DNA of 64,000 nt, from contig QJNS01000179.1 in assembly GCA_004154925.1 (NCBI GenBank), positions 1-64,000 on the forward strand. Direction: 5' to 3'. Position 1 is the stretch's first letter. The number at the start of each line of letters is the position of its first letter. The notes under the pieces were generated by a model. The model ran no database searches. It saw only the letters and a list, made by a program, of their open reading frames with translations, and was not told the origin of the DNA. The DNA is from Monosporascus cannonballus. Taxonomy: Eukaryota > Ascomycota > Sordariomycetes > Xylariales. Shown piece after piece: positions 1 through 10,555 of this stretch. The position numbers and the translations under genes are program-made.

Positions 1-45
1 TAGGGAAAGAAATCAGTAAGTGGATCAACGCGCAACGCGGTTGTG

Positions 46-91
46 GGGTGGCGCGTTGATGGGGTGGAGCGCGGATGGGGGGGTCATCTTA
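46..91. repeat. 46 bp GC-rich direct repeat, left copy
   Basis: This G-rich block contains two near-identical 16 bp units (GGGTGGCGCGTTGATG, then GGGTGGAGCGCGGATG) followed by GGGGGGTCATCTTA. A second copy in the same orientation lies at 5408-5453 and differs at only two of 46 bases. The two copies bracket the whole AT-rich block between them. Neither copy is strongly RIP-mutated although the DNA between is. It may be a terminal repeat of an unrecognised element or a duplicated target. Positions 1-45 and 92-238 hold no recognisable gene. Confidence 0.8.
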
Positions 92-238
92 ATTCTTTAC
101 CGGTTGGTAACGGGGATCGGGTATATTGTTTATTTTCTAAACGTTATTTTATGATATCGTCCTTACTAAGTTCAAAAGAGCTTATGCCCAACTGGGCCTT
201 GAACCATTCGTCGGCTATTGATTAAGGAATTATCAAAA

Positions 239-656
239 TGTAACGAACTTGTTATATACCACTTGATAATATAAGCAGTATCCGAAAAGGGTTTTGATTT
301 GCAGGTAATAATAAGGCAAGGAATAACTTAATGTGTTCGTTAAGAAGATTTCACGGTACTCCTTTTTTAATTAGAGAACGGTACAGTTGCCTCTGGCTAA
401 AAGCTTAGATTAATAGTTAAAGAGCGGAACTAAATAGGTGGCTATTTACATAAGAAATTTAAAATCTTATACCTTTTTCCATTTTACCAATATAATACTG
501 ATCTCTTGGATTTATTAGATCACCCAGATCATAATGATCTGTATGATTTAATAAATTAGTTAGATCACTTTAAGTTACGTAACTTAGAATGTGGAGCTTT
601 TCCCTTTTCTGCAGCCCTAAGGCCTCCAGAACGGGTCCATTCGGGGATCCGTAACA
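239..656. mobile_element. LTR, isolated or 3' LTR of a degenerate element
   Basis: A 418 bp block starts TGTAACGAAC and ends GGGATCCGTAACA, so it has TG...CA ends. It is much less AT-rich than the DNA to its right. A purine-rich tract on the minus strand directly adjoins its right edge (complement of 657-673), as expected upstream of the 3' LTR of a minus-strand retrotransposon. The DNA to the right, however, encodes a plus-strand polymerase from another family, so the LTR's own element is missing. No second copy was seen in the window. The boundaries rest on the terminal dinucleotides alone. Confidence 0.45.
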
Positions 657-3540
657 TTTACCTTCTATTTTATCAATAGAAAAATTTAGATCTCAATATT
701 CGGTCGATAATAACAATAAATACAAACATAAAAATACAACAAAAGCCATATTACCTAAAAGGACAAAATATAAGAAAAAAATAAGTATTAAAGGAAACTA
801 CAATATATCATTATTATTATTAAAGCAAAATTAAAGTAATTAAATAACGACCTAAAATAATAATAGCTCTAAACGCCAGAAAACCTAATTAATATACTAT
901 GATAACATTACAAATATAAGTAGGTTTTTAAAAAGGAAATTAATATAAAGCTATTAAAATATAGCAAATAGAATTATGAAATAACTTTTAAAAAGAGATC
1001 CCTAAGAAATTTTTACCCTATTTACATCTTTTAACGGAAACGAATTACGCATTTTCAAAAAATAAATTCGATCTTCGAAATTACCAGTAAAATACTTTAT
1101 ATTTTTGGTAATAAAGAAAAATTAAAAATTACGATTTATAATTAGCTATCGGTAATTAAACGAGATTATTATTAAAAATTAAACGTTATTAACCTTAATT
1201 ACAAAAATAAAGGACCGATTTTATAGAATTATATAATTTATAGTATTAGATTTCAGAAACAAATATAACGTTATTAAAATTAAGAAACGATACGAATAAA
1301 AAATAGCTTTTAGGACGAAATACGGATTTTTAAATATTTAGTTATATTAATGAGACTTACGAACGTACTAATAGCTTTTTAACGGATAATTAATTATATA
1401 TTACGAAAATGCCTTAATTTTTTTCGTTATATGTAATCTCGACGATATTTTTATTTTTTTAAAAACAAAAAAGATATATACCGGATATATTCATAAAGTT
1501 TCCCAAGTTTTATAGGACCTAAGGATATTTATTAATATAAGCAAAAGTTAGTTCCATAAATAAGAAATCAATTATCTAAAATATATTATTATTTTAAAAC
1601 ATATTAAAATAAACTTTAAAAAAATTGTTGCAGTTATAAAATAACAAACGCCAACGACGGTTAAAAAAGTATAAACATTCCGTGAATTCGTTAATTACTA
1701 TCAAAAGTTTATTCGAAATTTTAGCAAAAATAATTATATTTTTAACGAACTTTACGAAAAAAAATCAAATAAACGTTAAATACGGAAAAGGCGTTTTAAA
1801 ACATTAAAAATGCGATTATTAATAAGTTAAAATTAATTATGTACAATCTAAACCGTTCCGTTAAATTAAAAACCGATATTTCGGATTACGCGTTAAGCGT
1901 AATAATCGGATAACAAAATAATTAAGGTAAATTATACCTTATTACATTTTTTCGTATAAATTTAAAAAAGCCGAACTTAATGACGGTATTCCAAATAAAA
2001 ATTTTATGGCCATTATCATAACGTTTTAAAAATTTAAGTATTTTTTATAAGGAAATTTGTATCAGGTTAAGGTTTATACGGAATATTAAATTTTTACCAG
2101 TTTTATTATAACCAGAGAACTAATAAAACGATAATTTCGTTATGCTAAAAAATTGGCAAATTTCGACTTTGTTATTATTTATAAAAAATGCTTAAAAATA
2201 GTGGAATAAATACTTTCAATAAACGACCTGATTTTAAAGAAAAGTTAGTTAAAGTTAGCTATATAATTTTCGATATTACTATAAAAATTTATTTATGTCC
2301 GCGAAAGATTACGATAATTTGAGTAATACCTTTCGATATATACCAGAAAATCTAACAGTATAAAAATTGTTTTCTAGAAAACGAAAGAACGGGTAAAATA
2401 TAAATTCTAAAGCAATAAAAGAAAGATTTAGTACGAAATATATATAAATATTAGATACATAAATATCCAGAAATCTACAATACCTTAAAACGGCTTTAAC
2501 GTATATATTCTTTTCCTAAAATAAAATTAACGGTACAAAAAGATTATACAGTAATACGATATGTACGCCAGAATAAAAGTTCGACGATATAAACCATGCG
2601 AAAAATTACAGTTATTACCAGTTGCAAAATAATCATAATATTTAATTATACTCGATTTTATCATTAAATTTTCTATATTGAAAAATTCAGTTACGAAAAT
2701 ATATTATGATAGCATTTTCATAATCGTCGACCGATTTACAAATTTTCTGACTTTTTATAATATCATAAGAATATAAACGCCGAACAAATAATATATATTT
2801 TTTTAAATATATTTTTAATATATACGGAGCATTAACAGAAATTATTTTAAATAAAGGATTAATATTTATATTTAAGTTTTAATAAGGCTTTATAATATAA
2901 ATCGGCCTAAATTACAAATTATTTAACGTATTTAAATTTTAAATAGATTAAAAAACAAAATAAACGAATTAAATTTTAAAGGCTTCTTTATAATATTATA
3001 TTAATTAGGAATAAAATAGCCAGATTAACAGAGTATTAACCATACAATTAACTTATAATACCAATTATTGTAAGAATATTAAAAAAATATTTACGAATAT
3101 AAACTTTAGTTTTATTCCAAATATTTTTTAAAAAAAATAATACGTAATAATTATGCAATTGATATCAAAATAGTTTTTACGTTAAAATGATTACGATAGT
3201 TATATTAGGAAATAAAAATAAAACTGGAATTTGTACGAAATCAAATAAATAAGTATTATAATTAAAAAATGTTAAAAAAATTAATTTCTGAAAAGGGGGA
3301 AACAATTTTCCTTGTTACCAAAAATATTTAAACGAAACGACTTAATAAGAAATTCGATTTGAAATATATCGGCCCGTATAAAATTACTAAAAAAAAATCT
3401 AAAAAAATAATTACTAATTAAAATTTCTACTAAAAATTAAACTTTATTCAATTTTTTACGTTTTTCTATTTAAATTAATAACAGAAATAATTAAAGTATA
3501 TACCGCATAAAACGATATGAAAATAGAAAACGAATAAATA

Positions 3541-3654
3541 TATCAAGTGAAAAAAATCCTTAATATACGAAAACAAAACGGATTTACTTAATATCTGATT
3601 AAATGAAAAAAGTACCCGAATTCCGAGAATACCTAGGAAACTGCCAAGAATTTT
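3541..3654 (+). pseudogene. Chromodomain at the C-terminus of the Gypsy polyprotein
   Basis: The frame reads YQVKKILNIRKQNGFT, stop, YLIK, stop, KKYPNSENT, stop, ETAKN. This is the typical chromodomain pattern: an aromatic-rich first strand, a YLIKW-type core, then a P-x-S-E-N-T-W helix start. Two of the three stops (TGA, TAG) stand where tryptophan is expected and need only one G-to-A change. In chromoviruses this domain sits after integrase and is thought to guide insertion into heterochromatin. The equivalent region is also readable on the minus strand at about 44760-44900. Confidence 0.75.
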
Positions 3655-4298
3655 ATCGGCGTTTAGCGCCTATTAAAGAACTTTTATTAATAACGCTAAG
3701 GTTAACGGGGTTAAAAATTCCTTAATTAATGAACGACCAATCGGTGGATAGAAGGTTAGACCAATTAAGAAAAAGTACGGCCTTTATCGATATAGCCTTG
3801 GCGGCCTCCAATTCGGCCTGTTTTTCTTAACGTTCTAATTTATCCAATATTTCCAGGAACCGGAACCCGCGGAATAGCATACCTATTATACGATCGGCCC
3901 ATAATTTCTTTTATTTTCGAAACCGGCGAACCTTGGCCTTTATCTGTTCCGTTTCTTTTTCGGCCTTTTTAGATTCCGTTTTAACCTTAAGGTAATTAAA
4001 AACGAGCTTTTTGAATTAAAAAATAGAAAAGCCGTTAAAGTTATAAAGGCTTTAATTCCGCGTTATATATTTTTTATACCAGGAAAAATCCAATAAAAAA
4101 TATAACAAAATCGTAATCCATAATAAACATAATAAAAATATATAAATATATTTGTAGTTCGAAAAATAATTACCGTAAATAAGTTATATCGTTTTTTCGT
4201 TTTTTTGTTAATTAATTTTTAATACGACCTGATATAAAAACAAAGAAAAGATTTACAAAAGAAAAAAAAGTTTCGGGGCGAAAATTATAAAAAAAACG

Positions 4299-4669
4299 TA
4301 TTATAACCTAGTAGGCTGCGGCCTTAGGAAACGGTCGTAACGGGAAATTAATTAAGCTATGTGGGTCGAGTTACGTAATAGCTTAACAGGATTTATCGTA
4401 AAGCCCATAAAGCCAGGTTCGACAGGATCTATCGTAAAGCCCATAGAGCCAGGCTTGATAAGGTCGGAAAAATCAAAATATATACGTTTATTAATTCCAT
4501 AATTTAAATAACTTAAGCTTGCAATATAATATTGTTACCTAAGGCATTTTTGGTATTACGAGATGTAATACGTTATTATATCTATTGTTACAAAGTCCCA
4601 TAATACTCCTGCTAATATAAATTCGTACGACTAAGATTTAATAGTTCGTTAAACCGCCTAGCTGTCACA
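4299..4669 (+). repeat. 3' LTR of the truncated Gypsy element
   Basis: The start TATTATAACC matches, after transitions, the TGTTACAACC start of the LTRs at 43719-50447 read on the minus strand. It ends in CTGTCACA, after a segment (CTGCTAATATAAATTCGTACGAC) shared in inverse with the LTR at 18541. Inside are two tandem 36 bp units, 4386-4421 and 4422-4457, both containing TATCGTAAAGCCCATA and differing only by transitions. Confidence 0.75.
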
Positions 4670-5407
4670 GTATTATTTAAAAACAAAAATATCGTTATTA
4701 ATTTTGCAACCGTCATTATAAGCAGATTTCATAAATTATAAATAACACCGGTTTTTTAACACGTTTAAAAACTTGTACAACGAAATTATATTAATATCGT
4801 AATGTATTATAAATAATTAAATAAATAACAAATTTACGTTTCATTACTGAATTTAAAATATTAAGTAACAAATATATTTAAAAAATAAAAATAATATATA
4901 TATTTACTCGGAAAGTAATTGTATTTTAAAACCACTCAAAATTTTTAAACAATTAATCCGGATCAAACTATCTTTAATACAAATTAATCCAGTTTACAGA
5001 AATCCTACCATACGCCTTTTATTTCGCAAGTTCGTTAAAGTCCTTAACGATAAAACCGCCAAATGTTTCGTTATTAAAAATTTTAATAATTAAATAATTA
5101 TAACATTTAAAAAAGCAAAATCTAAAAATAGTAAAAAAAAAATATAATCCGAACTTAATAAGGATTTCGTAAAAATGATTTCGGTTAAAAAAATAAAAAT
5201 AAGGCGGAAAGCTCTTGCAAAAAAAACGTTTTACCGTTATTCGGCAAAATCAAGAGGAAAACGAACCTTTCGGAAACGAAAAAAATAACGAGGTGGAAAC
5301 GGATTATATTCTTATACGCTTTATTTAGTATAGAATTAATTAATGAAATGGTTGTTAAGATATTGTTATTTGTATAGAAAGGTTATTGTGGTGATGGCTT
5401 TAAAATT
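4670..5407. other. AT-rich DNA, no recognisable gene
   Basis: This is RIP-type AT-rich sequence between the 3' LTR and the second 46 bp repeat. The part from about 5010 to 5330 is somewhat less AT-rich and may be an old coding segment, but no frame or motif could be recognised. Confidence 0.5.
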
Positions 5408-5453
5408 GGGTGGAGCGTTGATGGGGTGAAGCGCGGATGGGGGGGTCATCTTA
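5408..5453. repeat. 46 bp GC-rich direct repeat, right copy
   Basis: Same orientation as 46-91, with two mismatches. It marks the exact change from the AT-rich block to ordinary base composition. Confidence 0.8.
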
Positions 5454-6685
5454 TTCGACAAGACCATCTTATGGGTCAACATGGCGGCCCAACTGGTAAG
5501 ACCGCTCACCATCGGGGTGCGCATGCTCGAGGATATCCGCGACGAGTTCTTCGCGTCCGGCTCGAATTCCAGAGGGATAACAAAGCTTTACTGGTACCGC
5601 GAGTATCAGACAAGGGGAATATTGATGTCAATTGTGGGAAAGGCTTTGCATTTACACTGCTACCGTCGTACTCTGCAGAGCCCGGCCGTCCTAAACCTAG
5701 TCGAGTGTTACATGGCCTGACAATCAGGGAGCCAGTCACGGGTAGTTATCTTATGCCGGAGAACTCTCACAGCAGCTTATTTAAACCACTAGTCGACTTA
5801 CCCCTTGAGACCCATAAGAAACATCCCGACCATCATCCTCAGAGCTAGTTGCATTAGGCTTAGAGGTGAAAGGCTGTAAACTGCTAACTCGTCCTCGTTT
5901 TGACACATTGAATATCAGGAGGGGGGGCATAAGCGAGTTAGTACACCAGGTTGAGAACAATGCTAGCTTGAACATGGGTGCATTACGGTTCGCTCATGTC
6001 CAAAATTTCTATGTGGTACTACTAATACGACATCAGTTACCTTTTCATTTGCACCTTGATAACGGATAAACCAAGCAAGCCCTCGTCATCATGCCTCGTC
6101 CGACAAGAGCATTGCCGCCCTTGTATCTGGACATTCCGCCGCGAAGGGGCAATTACTGGTGTGAGTGCCTTACCGGCTTGCCCAAGGACTTGCCTACTCG
6201 GTATTTCACCCCCCAGAGCCCGGACCGCCCGTGAGTGAAATTGAAGGCATTAGCAAAGGTCGCTAAAGGTAGCAGCTCGGAAGCCAGGCCAGTATGTTAA
6301 ACGAGTCGCTATGCTTCATGTCAGGAGGGATATTAGAGACGTGTCACAGTTACGGTAGGATGAAAAGGGGGTTAGACGAATCAAAATCATCAAGGAAAGA
6401 TAGGTCTTCATTCTTCCCAGCGCGTCTTACGGCGCATGACCATTATGCTGTGACCTAAAAGCGGCCGGGTTCCGCTAACTACCTAGTAGTAACTAAACTG
6501 AGGCATTGAAAGGGTTCAAAGGAATGTGATGGTGAAAAAAATGATTCCTCCCGGTCCGTCGAAACCTTGGCCCCTTTTGGCTCACGAAAATGCTAATAAG
6601 CGCTGGGTTATGCTGAGGCTCCATATTGAGGGACTGCCAGCAGTAAAAGCGGACAGCTATTAGCGTTTCGCGTAAGGCCAGTACC
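5454..6685. other. Ordinary-composition DNA without a recognised gene
   Basis: The stretch downstream of the heptad-repeat gene has balanced base composition and only short open frames. A plus-strand frame starting with ATG at 5481 encodes 79 residues beginning MAAQLVRPLTIGV. I do not recognise it and cannot tell it from chance. Nothing else is supported. Confidence 0.5.
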
Positions 6686-7453
6686 TTAGTAGATCTTCTT
6701 CCACTCCTCGTCGCCGTGCACGTAATGCTTGCCATCGTCCTTCTTGTCGCCGTACCCGTAGTCCTTGTAGTCCTTATCACCGTACCCGTAGTCCTTGTCA
6801 CCGTGCTTGTAGTCCTTGTCGCCATGCTTGTAATCCTTATCATTGTGCTTGTAGTCCTTGTCATCGTGCTTGTAGTCCTTGTCATCGTGCTTGTAGTCCT
6901 TGTCGACGTGCTTATAGTCCTTGTCATTGTGTTTGTAGTCCTTGTCATCGTGATTGTAGTCCTTGTCACCGTGCTTGTAGTCCTTGTCATCGTGCTTGTA
7001 GTCCTTGTCGCCTTGCTTGTAGTCCTTGTCGTCATCGTCCTTATAATCGTACCCGTACTTGTTGTCCTTCTTGCAGTCTTTGTCGCCGTACTTGCAGGGT
7101 CTGTCGTCCTTCCTGCAGTCCCTGTCGCCGTACTTGCAGTCCTTCTTGCAGTCGCACTTCTTTGCATTAACGAACTTGAGGCACTTGCCGTCCTTTGAGC
7201 AGATGTCGCCCTTCCCCTTGCAGTCCTTGACCGTCTTACAATGGCAACCTTTCTCAAACTCCGTGCAGTATTTTCCTCCTTTGTACTCGATACATCTGTA
7301 AATATTCTTGCCCTCGTCCTTATATGACTTGCAATGGCCGTGACACCTGCTAGGTTGGCTCCAGCCTCTAGGCCCTAGAGTCTCATCCAGCGAGGCCAGA
7401 GCAAGAGCTGGCGCAAGGGCGAGGAGAGGGGCAACAATAGAAAGGAGCTTCAT
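6686..7453 (-). CDS. Secreted Cys-rich protein with FLAG-like heptad repeats
   Basis: A 255-residue protein of unknown function, probably exported. The chosen start is the first ATG (MKLLSIVAPLL); the same frame upstream offers only a TTG. Residues 1 to about 20 form a signal peptide with a leucine/alanine core. Residues about 28-130 hold 15 cysteines, including KYGD-spaced CKYGD(R/K)DC units. Residues 136-235 are a near-perfect heptad array, DKDYKHx with x = D, G, N or V, and a divergent end rich in GYGDKDY. Residues 136-143 read DYKDDDDK. The tail is lysine-, tyrosine- and aspartate-rich. The gene has no intron and sits alone in a small island beside RIP-mutated transposons, a setting typical of fungal effector genes. 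It could instead be a cell-wall or metal-binding structural protein. The coding call is strong; the function is unknown. Confidence 0.85.
   Translation of the reverse strand: MKLLSIVAPLLALAPALALASLDETLGPRGWSQPSRCHGHCKSYKDEGKNIYRCIEYKGGKYCTEFEKGCHCKTVKDCKGKGDICSKDGKCLKFVNAKKCDCKKDCKYGDRDCRKDDRPCKYGDKDCKKDNKYGYDYKDDDDKDYKQGDKDYKHDDKDYKHGDKDYNHDDKDYKHNDKDYKHVDKDYKHDDKDYKHDDKDYKHNDKDYKHGDKDYKHGDKDYGYGDKDYKDYGYGDKKDDGKHYVHGDEEWKKIY
6749..7048 (-). repeat. 21 bp tandem array encoding DKDYKHx heptads
   Basis: About a dozen 21 bp units (plus-strand core TGCTTGTAGTCCTTGTCATCG) lie in frame within the secreted-protein gene. Units differ mostly at the codon for the last residue of the heptad. The right end (gene-sense start) is the octapeptide DYKDDDDK at 7025-7048. 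Arrays of this kind change copy number easily by slippage or unequal exchange. Confidence 0.9.
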
Positions 7454-7594
7454 TGTGAACGAAGTTCTGAAAGGGTTCGGGCTGTTCAAGAGGGTATAGA
7501 GTGGGTCTGAAGACGGGTTCGTCGTAGACTTGCCGAGGGTTGCTTAGATGCTTGAGGGAAAGGAAATAATTGAGAACTCAGAGAAATGGCGTCT

Positions 7595-7602
7595 TATTTA
7601 TA
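7595..7602 (-). promoter_or_regulatory. Possible TATA box of the heptad-repeat gene
   Basis: TATAAATA on the minus strand, about 140 bp upstream of the chosen ATG. The position is plausible for a fungal promoter, but the motif is short and unsupported by other evidence. Confidence 0.3.
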
Positions 7603-9934
7603 ATGGAAGTCCATCCAATATACACTTCGTTGCTCCTCATTCATCCGCACGCCGTCCGGGAGAATCTAGATTGGCCAGCTATGACGGAGCATCAGGAGTC
7701 ATGCTCGTGAAGGCTATAGGAAGCACTCCCCTGATTCCATCGGGCAGAAACTATTACCGAGAAGCTGTTATTGAGTTGCGGCTTGCAGCTGCTCATGATG
7801 AATCACCATTTGGTGCCCAATCCGAAGCTCCCTCAGCACGACTATTGACGCCTGTTTGTTTGCAGCGCATTTGAATGACTTCATATTTACGAAAGTGTTC
7901 TCGTATTTGAAGAGAGGACGGGCTGGCATCGCCTTAATTCCAATACGATGCCCTCAGAGGAAACGCGTGGCGCCCAATAGCTCGGGCGACTATCCAAAGC
8001 TGAAAGGCAAACCCCGCCGGCCAACACACAGGTGTCGTTACGCCGCCGATTGATGAGCCGTTGGCACTAGTGGCCGGTTCCAGAAGGGGTAGGAAGATAT
8101 GTGAAGAGGGTTGCGCGCTCCCAAGCAAATTCAGCCGCGGACTGTATGACTCGCTGGCCTGGAAAGAGGCTGGAATCCTACCTAGGGTGCAGACGGGTAG
8201 GATCCAGCTCACCTAGCCAAGGGAGATAGTTATACAAGTATAGCAGGCTACTCCTGCCAGGATACCAGCGAATGCTATCCCACAGCTGCGATAGAAACAC
8301 GGGGCTGAACCTGACACCTCGACTTGCGGCGTGTTCACAACGCAGTGATTCTCGGAACCGGGTAGGTACGAGGCTTCCCCCGCGGGTTTGGGGGGGGCGA
8401 GGCTCGAAGCATACCCGGGGTTATTGTTCCCATCGTGGCGGTCGGGGGTAAGTCTTATCCCTCCTCTTCGGCGAGCCACGTAGGCGTGGCGGCTTCTAGT
8501 GTTAGCGTAGCGTCTGCCCGTAAGAAGTGGTACGGGTAAGGAGGAGCGCGGGAGAGGAGAGGGCGTAAGACCCGGGATCCTGGGCGAGGACTAGTTGTCG
8601 GGAGGAGTTTGAAGGCGTAGACAGCGAGACGGTTGAGACCCGAATAACTCGGAGCTTTGGATTCACTAGTACTAAAAATAAACGACATCATTGCGTGACT
8701 TATCCCCGTGAGGAGGTGGCGTATGCAAGAGCGTCAACTGCCGCAGAAATTCAGGCTATCTTAGCGCTTGATGCAGGACGTCTCAAGCCTTGGACTCATA
8801 ATGAAAACATGAGGTGTTAGACCTGTAGTGCCGAACAATGCGAGGCCCCGCACTGTGGCGGGACACTATCAGATTTCATATCAGGTACGGCCCCCAAAGC
8901 CGCCCCAAATGCCAAGCCAAACCGTTACTCGACCACCGGAAGTCTAGGCAGGATGGTGGCAATAGACCTGGTGCACTCGCCCAGGCCTCGCTCCCGTTGT
9001 GCGCCAAATTTGATTGTCATCGTCGTGCTAGGCCTTCTTCCTACAAAGGACAAAAACCGGAGGCTTTGTCCGAGGACGCTGTCGGGGTCGTGGGCTCTGG
9101 TGTATGGCGTCCCTGGAGGACCTATGCGCCCTGGTCGCCGTTCGAGGTTCCTTGGCACATGATGCTAGATTCTGCGCGGCTCTCTTACTTACGTCATCGC
9201 CCATCATAAGGGATATTCCGCTAGAGAACTCAGAGGCAATAATAGGCGTGCATATTGGGAAGAGGATGCCATAACCTACCATGGTCCATCGCCGCATACC
9301 TATGTCAACGTGGCGCACAGCGATACGTAGTATAACCAGTGCACCTTCTAAGAATTCGTCATGCCTCGGAAGTGGCGAGACCAAACCTCCTCCTCTCGTC
9401 ACATCTGCAGTTTTGGGCACCGGCAGATCACGGTTGGGGAAGGACTCTATTAGGAGCTAGCTCTCTAACGACTTGGCATGTAACAAAGTCGTAGCTTCAC
9501 GCCACGGAAGGAAACCAAGTTCAGGCTTTTCGCGCGGCACTGTCGAGATATAATGTGAGACACCTAGTGATTAACAATCTGGGTGTGCAACGAAGGCTTT
9601 CATTTATTTAGGGGTGTTGAATGTTAAGCTAAAGTTACGACTTTTTCGAGTAGTGCGATTTCATATTGTAGCAGCAGTCTTCGTCCGACTTGAATAGTAA
9701 CGCAGCGAATCATCCCTCCTTCCGCGTAGGTCAAGTTAAGGTTTGTTAAATCGAGAATCACCTTGGCTAGCTCCCAGTTGTTTTATTTTTAACTCTGGTA
9801 ACTAAGCTAGTGGCCTCGGAACGGAATGAGCTTGCGAACGGAGTGGAGGGGGGTTATTGTAGCGTACTCCCTTCCTTATGACTCGCTTCTTTAATAGGAA
9901 GTTTTGCTAAAAGTTCCAAAATAGGAAAGTAAAC
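7603..9934. other. Ordinary-composition DNA without a recognised gene
   Basis: About 2.3 kb of balanced composition between the heptad-repeat gene and the Harbinger-like element. Overlapping open frames of 60-130 residues occur on both strands at 7.5-9.4 kb. None shows a recognisable motif, a clear frame preference or a convincing splice structure, and no transposon ends were seen. Confidence 0.5.
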
Positions 9935-9937
9935 TTA

Positions 9938-10552
9938 GGGTGTGTTCGATGGATCTCAGCGGCCGCGAAGCATGTAGCTTTTCGCCACTCGCCCCCATAT
10001 AAGCATAACGCCTTCCCATATCAGGAAACGATCATCAGGAGATTTCATGAGCAGCGGCGGCGAAGATTTCTTTGATGTACCCTTGGCAACTAGGCCTGGA
10101 CGGGCTAGCTTATCGCAGCTGCTGAAAAAACGCCGGCAGCGGGAAGCTGCCGTAATAGCTATTAAAATAATAGCCGTTTATATTAATTTTGCCTTTTATA
10201 ATTTTATACGTTATTAATTTTATAAGAATTATTATCGAATATTATAAAATTATTATTAAATATTAATATCCGACGGTTATTATGCCGTTTTGAAATGTCG
10301 ATATTATAGCTAAGGTAATCGTATAAGTTTTCGATTTCGTTAATAACCAAAAAACGTCCGTAGAGTTATCGTAATATCGTACTTAACGGGTTATTAATAG
10401 CAATAACAATTGAACAACCGAAAGAAAAGTTGGTTTCGTAAGCAAGTTCAAAGCTAGGGTGTGCATGGGGCGAAAAGCATAAATCCCTGAGCTAAATATG
10501 TGGGGCGAAAATGTCACTTTTCCCTTCATCTGCCGCTGCACCGAACACACCC
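9938..10552. mobile_element. Small PIF/Harbinger-type DNA transposon
   Basis: A 615 bp element has inverted ends GGGTGTGTTCGATG (left) and GGGTGTGTTCGGTG (right, reversed). It is flanked on both sides by TTA (9935-9937 and 10553-10555). TTA/TAA target duplications with GGG-type termini are the hallmark of the PIF/Harbinger superfamily. Subterminal copies of a GGGGCGAAAA-type motif occur near both ends, in inverted orientation (about 9974-9984 left; 10467-10477 and 10502-10511 right), probably transposase-binding repeats. The centre (10160-10440) is AT-rich and RIP-like while the ends are not. It is too short to encode a whole transposase, so it is a non-autonomous derivative. Confidence 0.75.
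10047..10217 (+). pseudogene. 56-codon frame inside the Harbinger-like element
   Basis: An ATG-initiated frame encodes 56 residues starting MSSGGEDFFDVPLATRPGRA and continuing with a basic SQLLKKRRQREA segment, then runs into AT-rich sequence and a stop. The first 36 or so codons have normal base composition, the rest not. It may be the start of the lost transposase or of the second Harbinger protein, but I do not recognise the sequence. It begins 109 bp inside the left end, where a transposon gene could start. Confidence 0.4.
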
Positions 10553-10555
10553 TTA

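Larger units (their letters stand above)
657..4669 (+). mobile_element. Degenerate 5'-truncated Gypsy chromovirus
   Basis: This plus-strand LTR-retrotransposon remnant is riddled with stops. Reverse transcriptase is readable around 1000-1500, with an AFRTKYG block near 1300 and the catalytic LDD at 1438-1446. An RNase H segment follows near 1870-1960. The integrase should lie around 2300-3200 but was not resolved motif by motif. A chromodomain is at 3541-3654 and the 3' LTR at 4299-4669. The distance from 657 to the polymerase is too short for gag and protease, so the 5' part is missing. The chromodomain and RNase H segments match minus-strand sequence at 44.8 and 46.5 kb, so it is related to the nested element at 43719-50447. 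Changes of TGG to TGA or TAG fit RIP. Confidence 0.8.

Noticed and set aside
6749..7048. CRISPR-like array of 21 bp repeats
   Set aside because: No spacers; units are contiguous and in frame within a coding sequence, in a eukaryotic genome.
7025..7048. FLAG tag from vector contamination
   Set aside because: The octapeptide grades into native heptads on one side and the Cys-rich domain on the other, with fungal transposons around; no vector backbone is visible.
6716..7198. 160-residue plus-strand frame of almost pure V/L/I repeats
   Set aside because: It is the exact antisense of the 21 bp heptad array; the hydrophobic repeat is a by-product of the sense codons, and the sense strand has the signal peptide and cysteine pattern.
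6493..7257. Minus-strand threonine/arginine repeat frame overlapping the heptad gene
   Set aside because: Another frame of the same array without signal peptide or other support.
7454..7489. Start of the heptad-repeat protein at 7489
   Set aside because: The codon is TTG; ATG at 7453 begins a normal signal peptide.
8838..9420. Overlapping frames of 69-130 residues on both strands
   Set aside because: Mutually overlapping in several frames, with no recognisable motif or splice structure; chance frames in balanced DNA.
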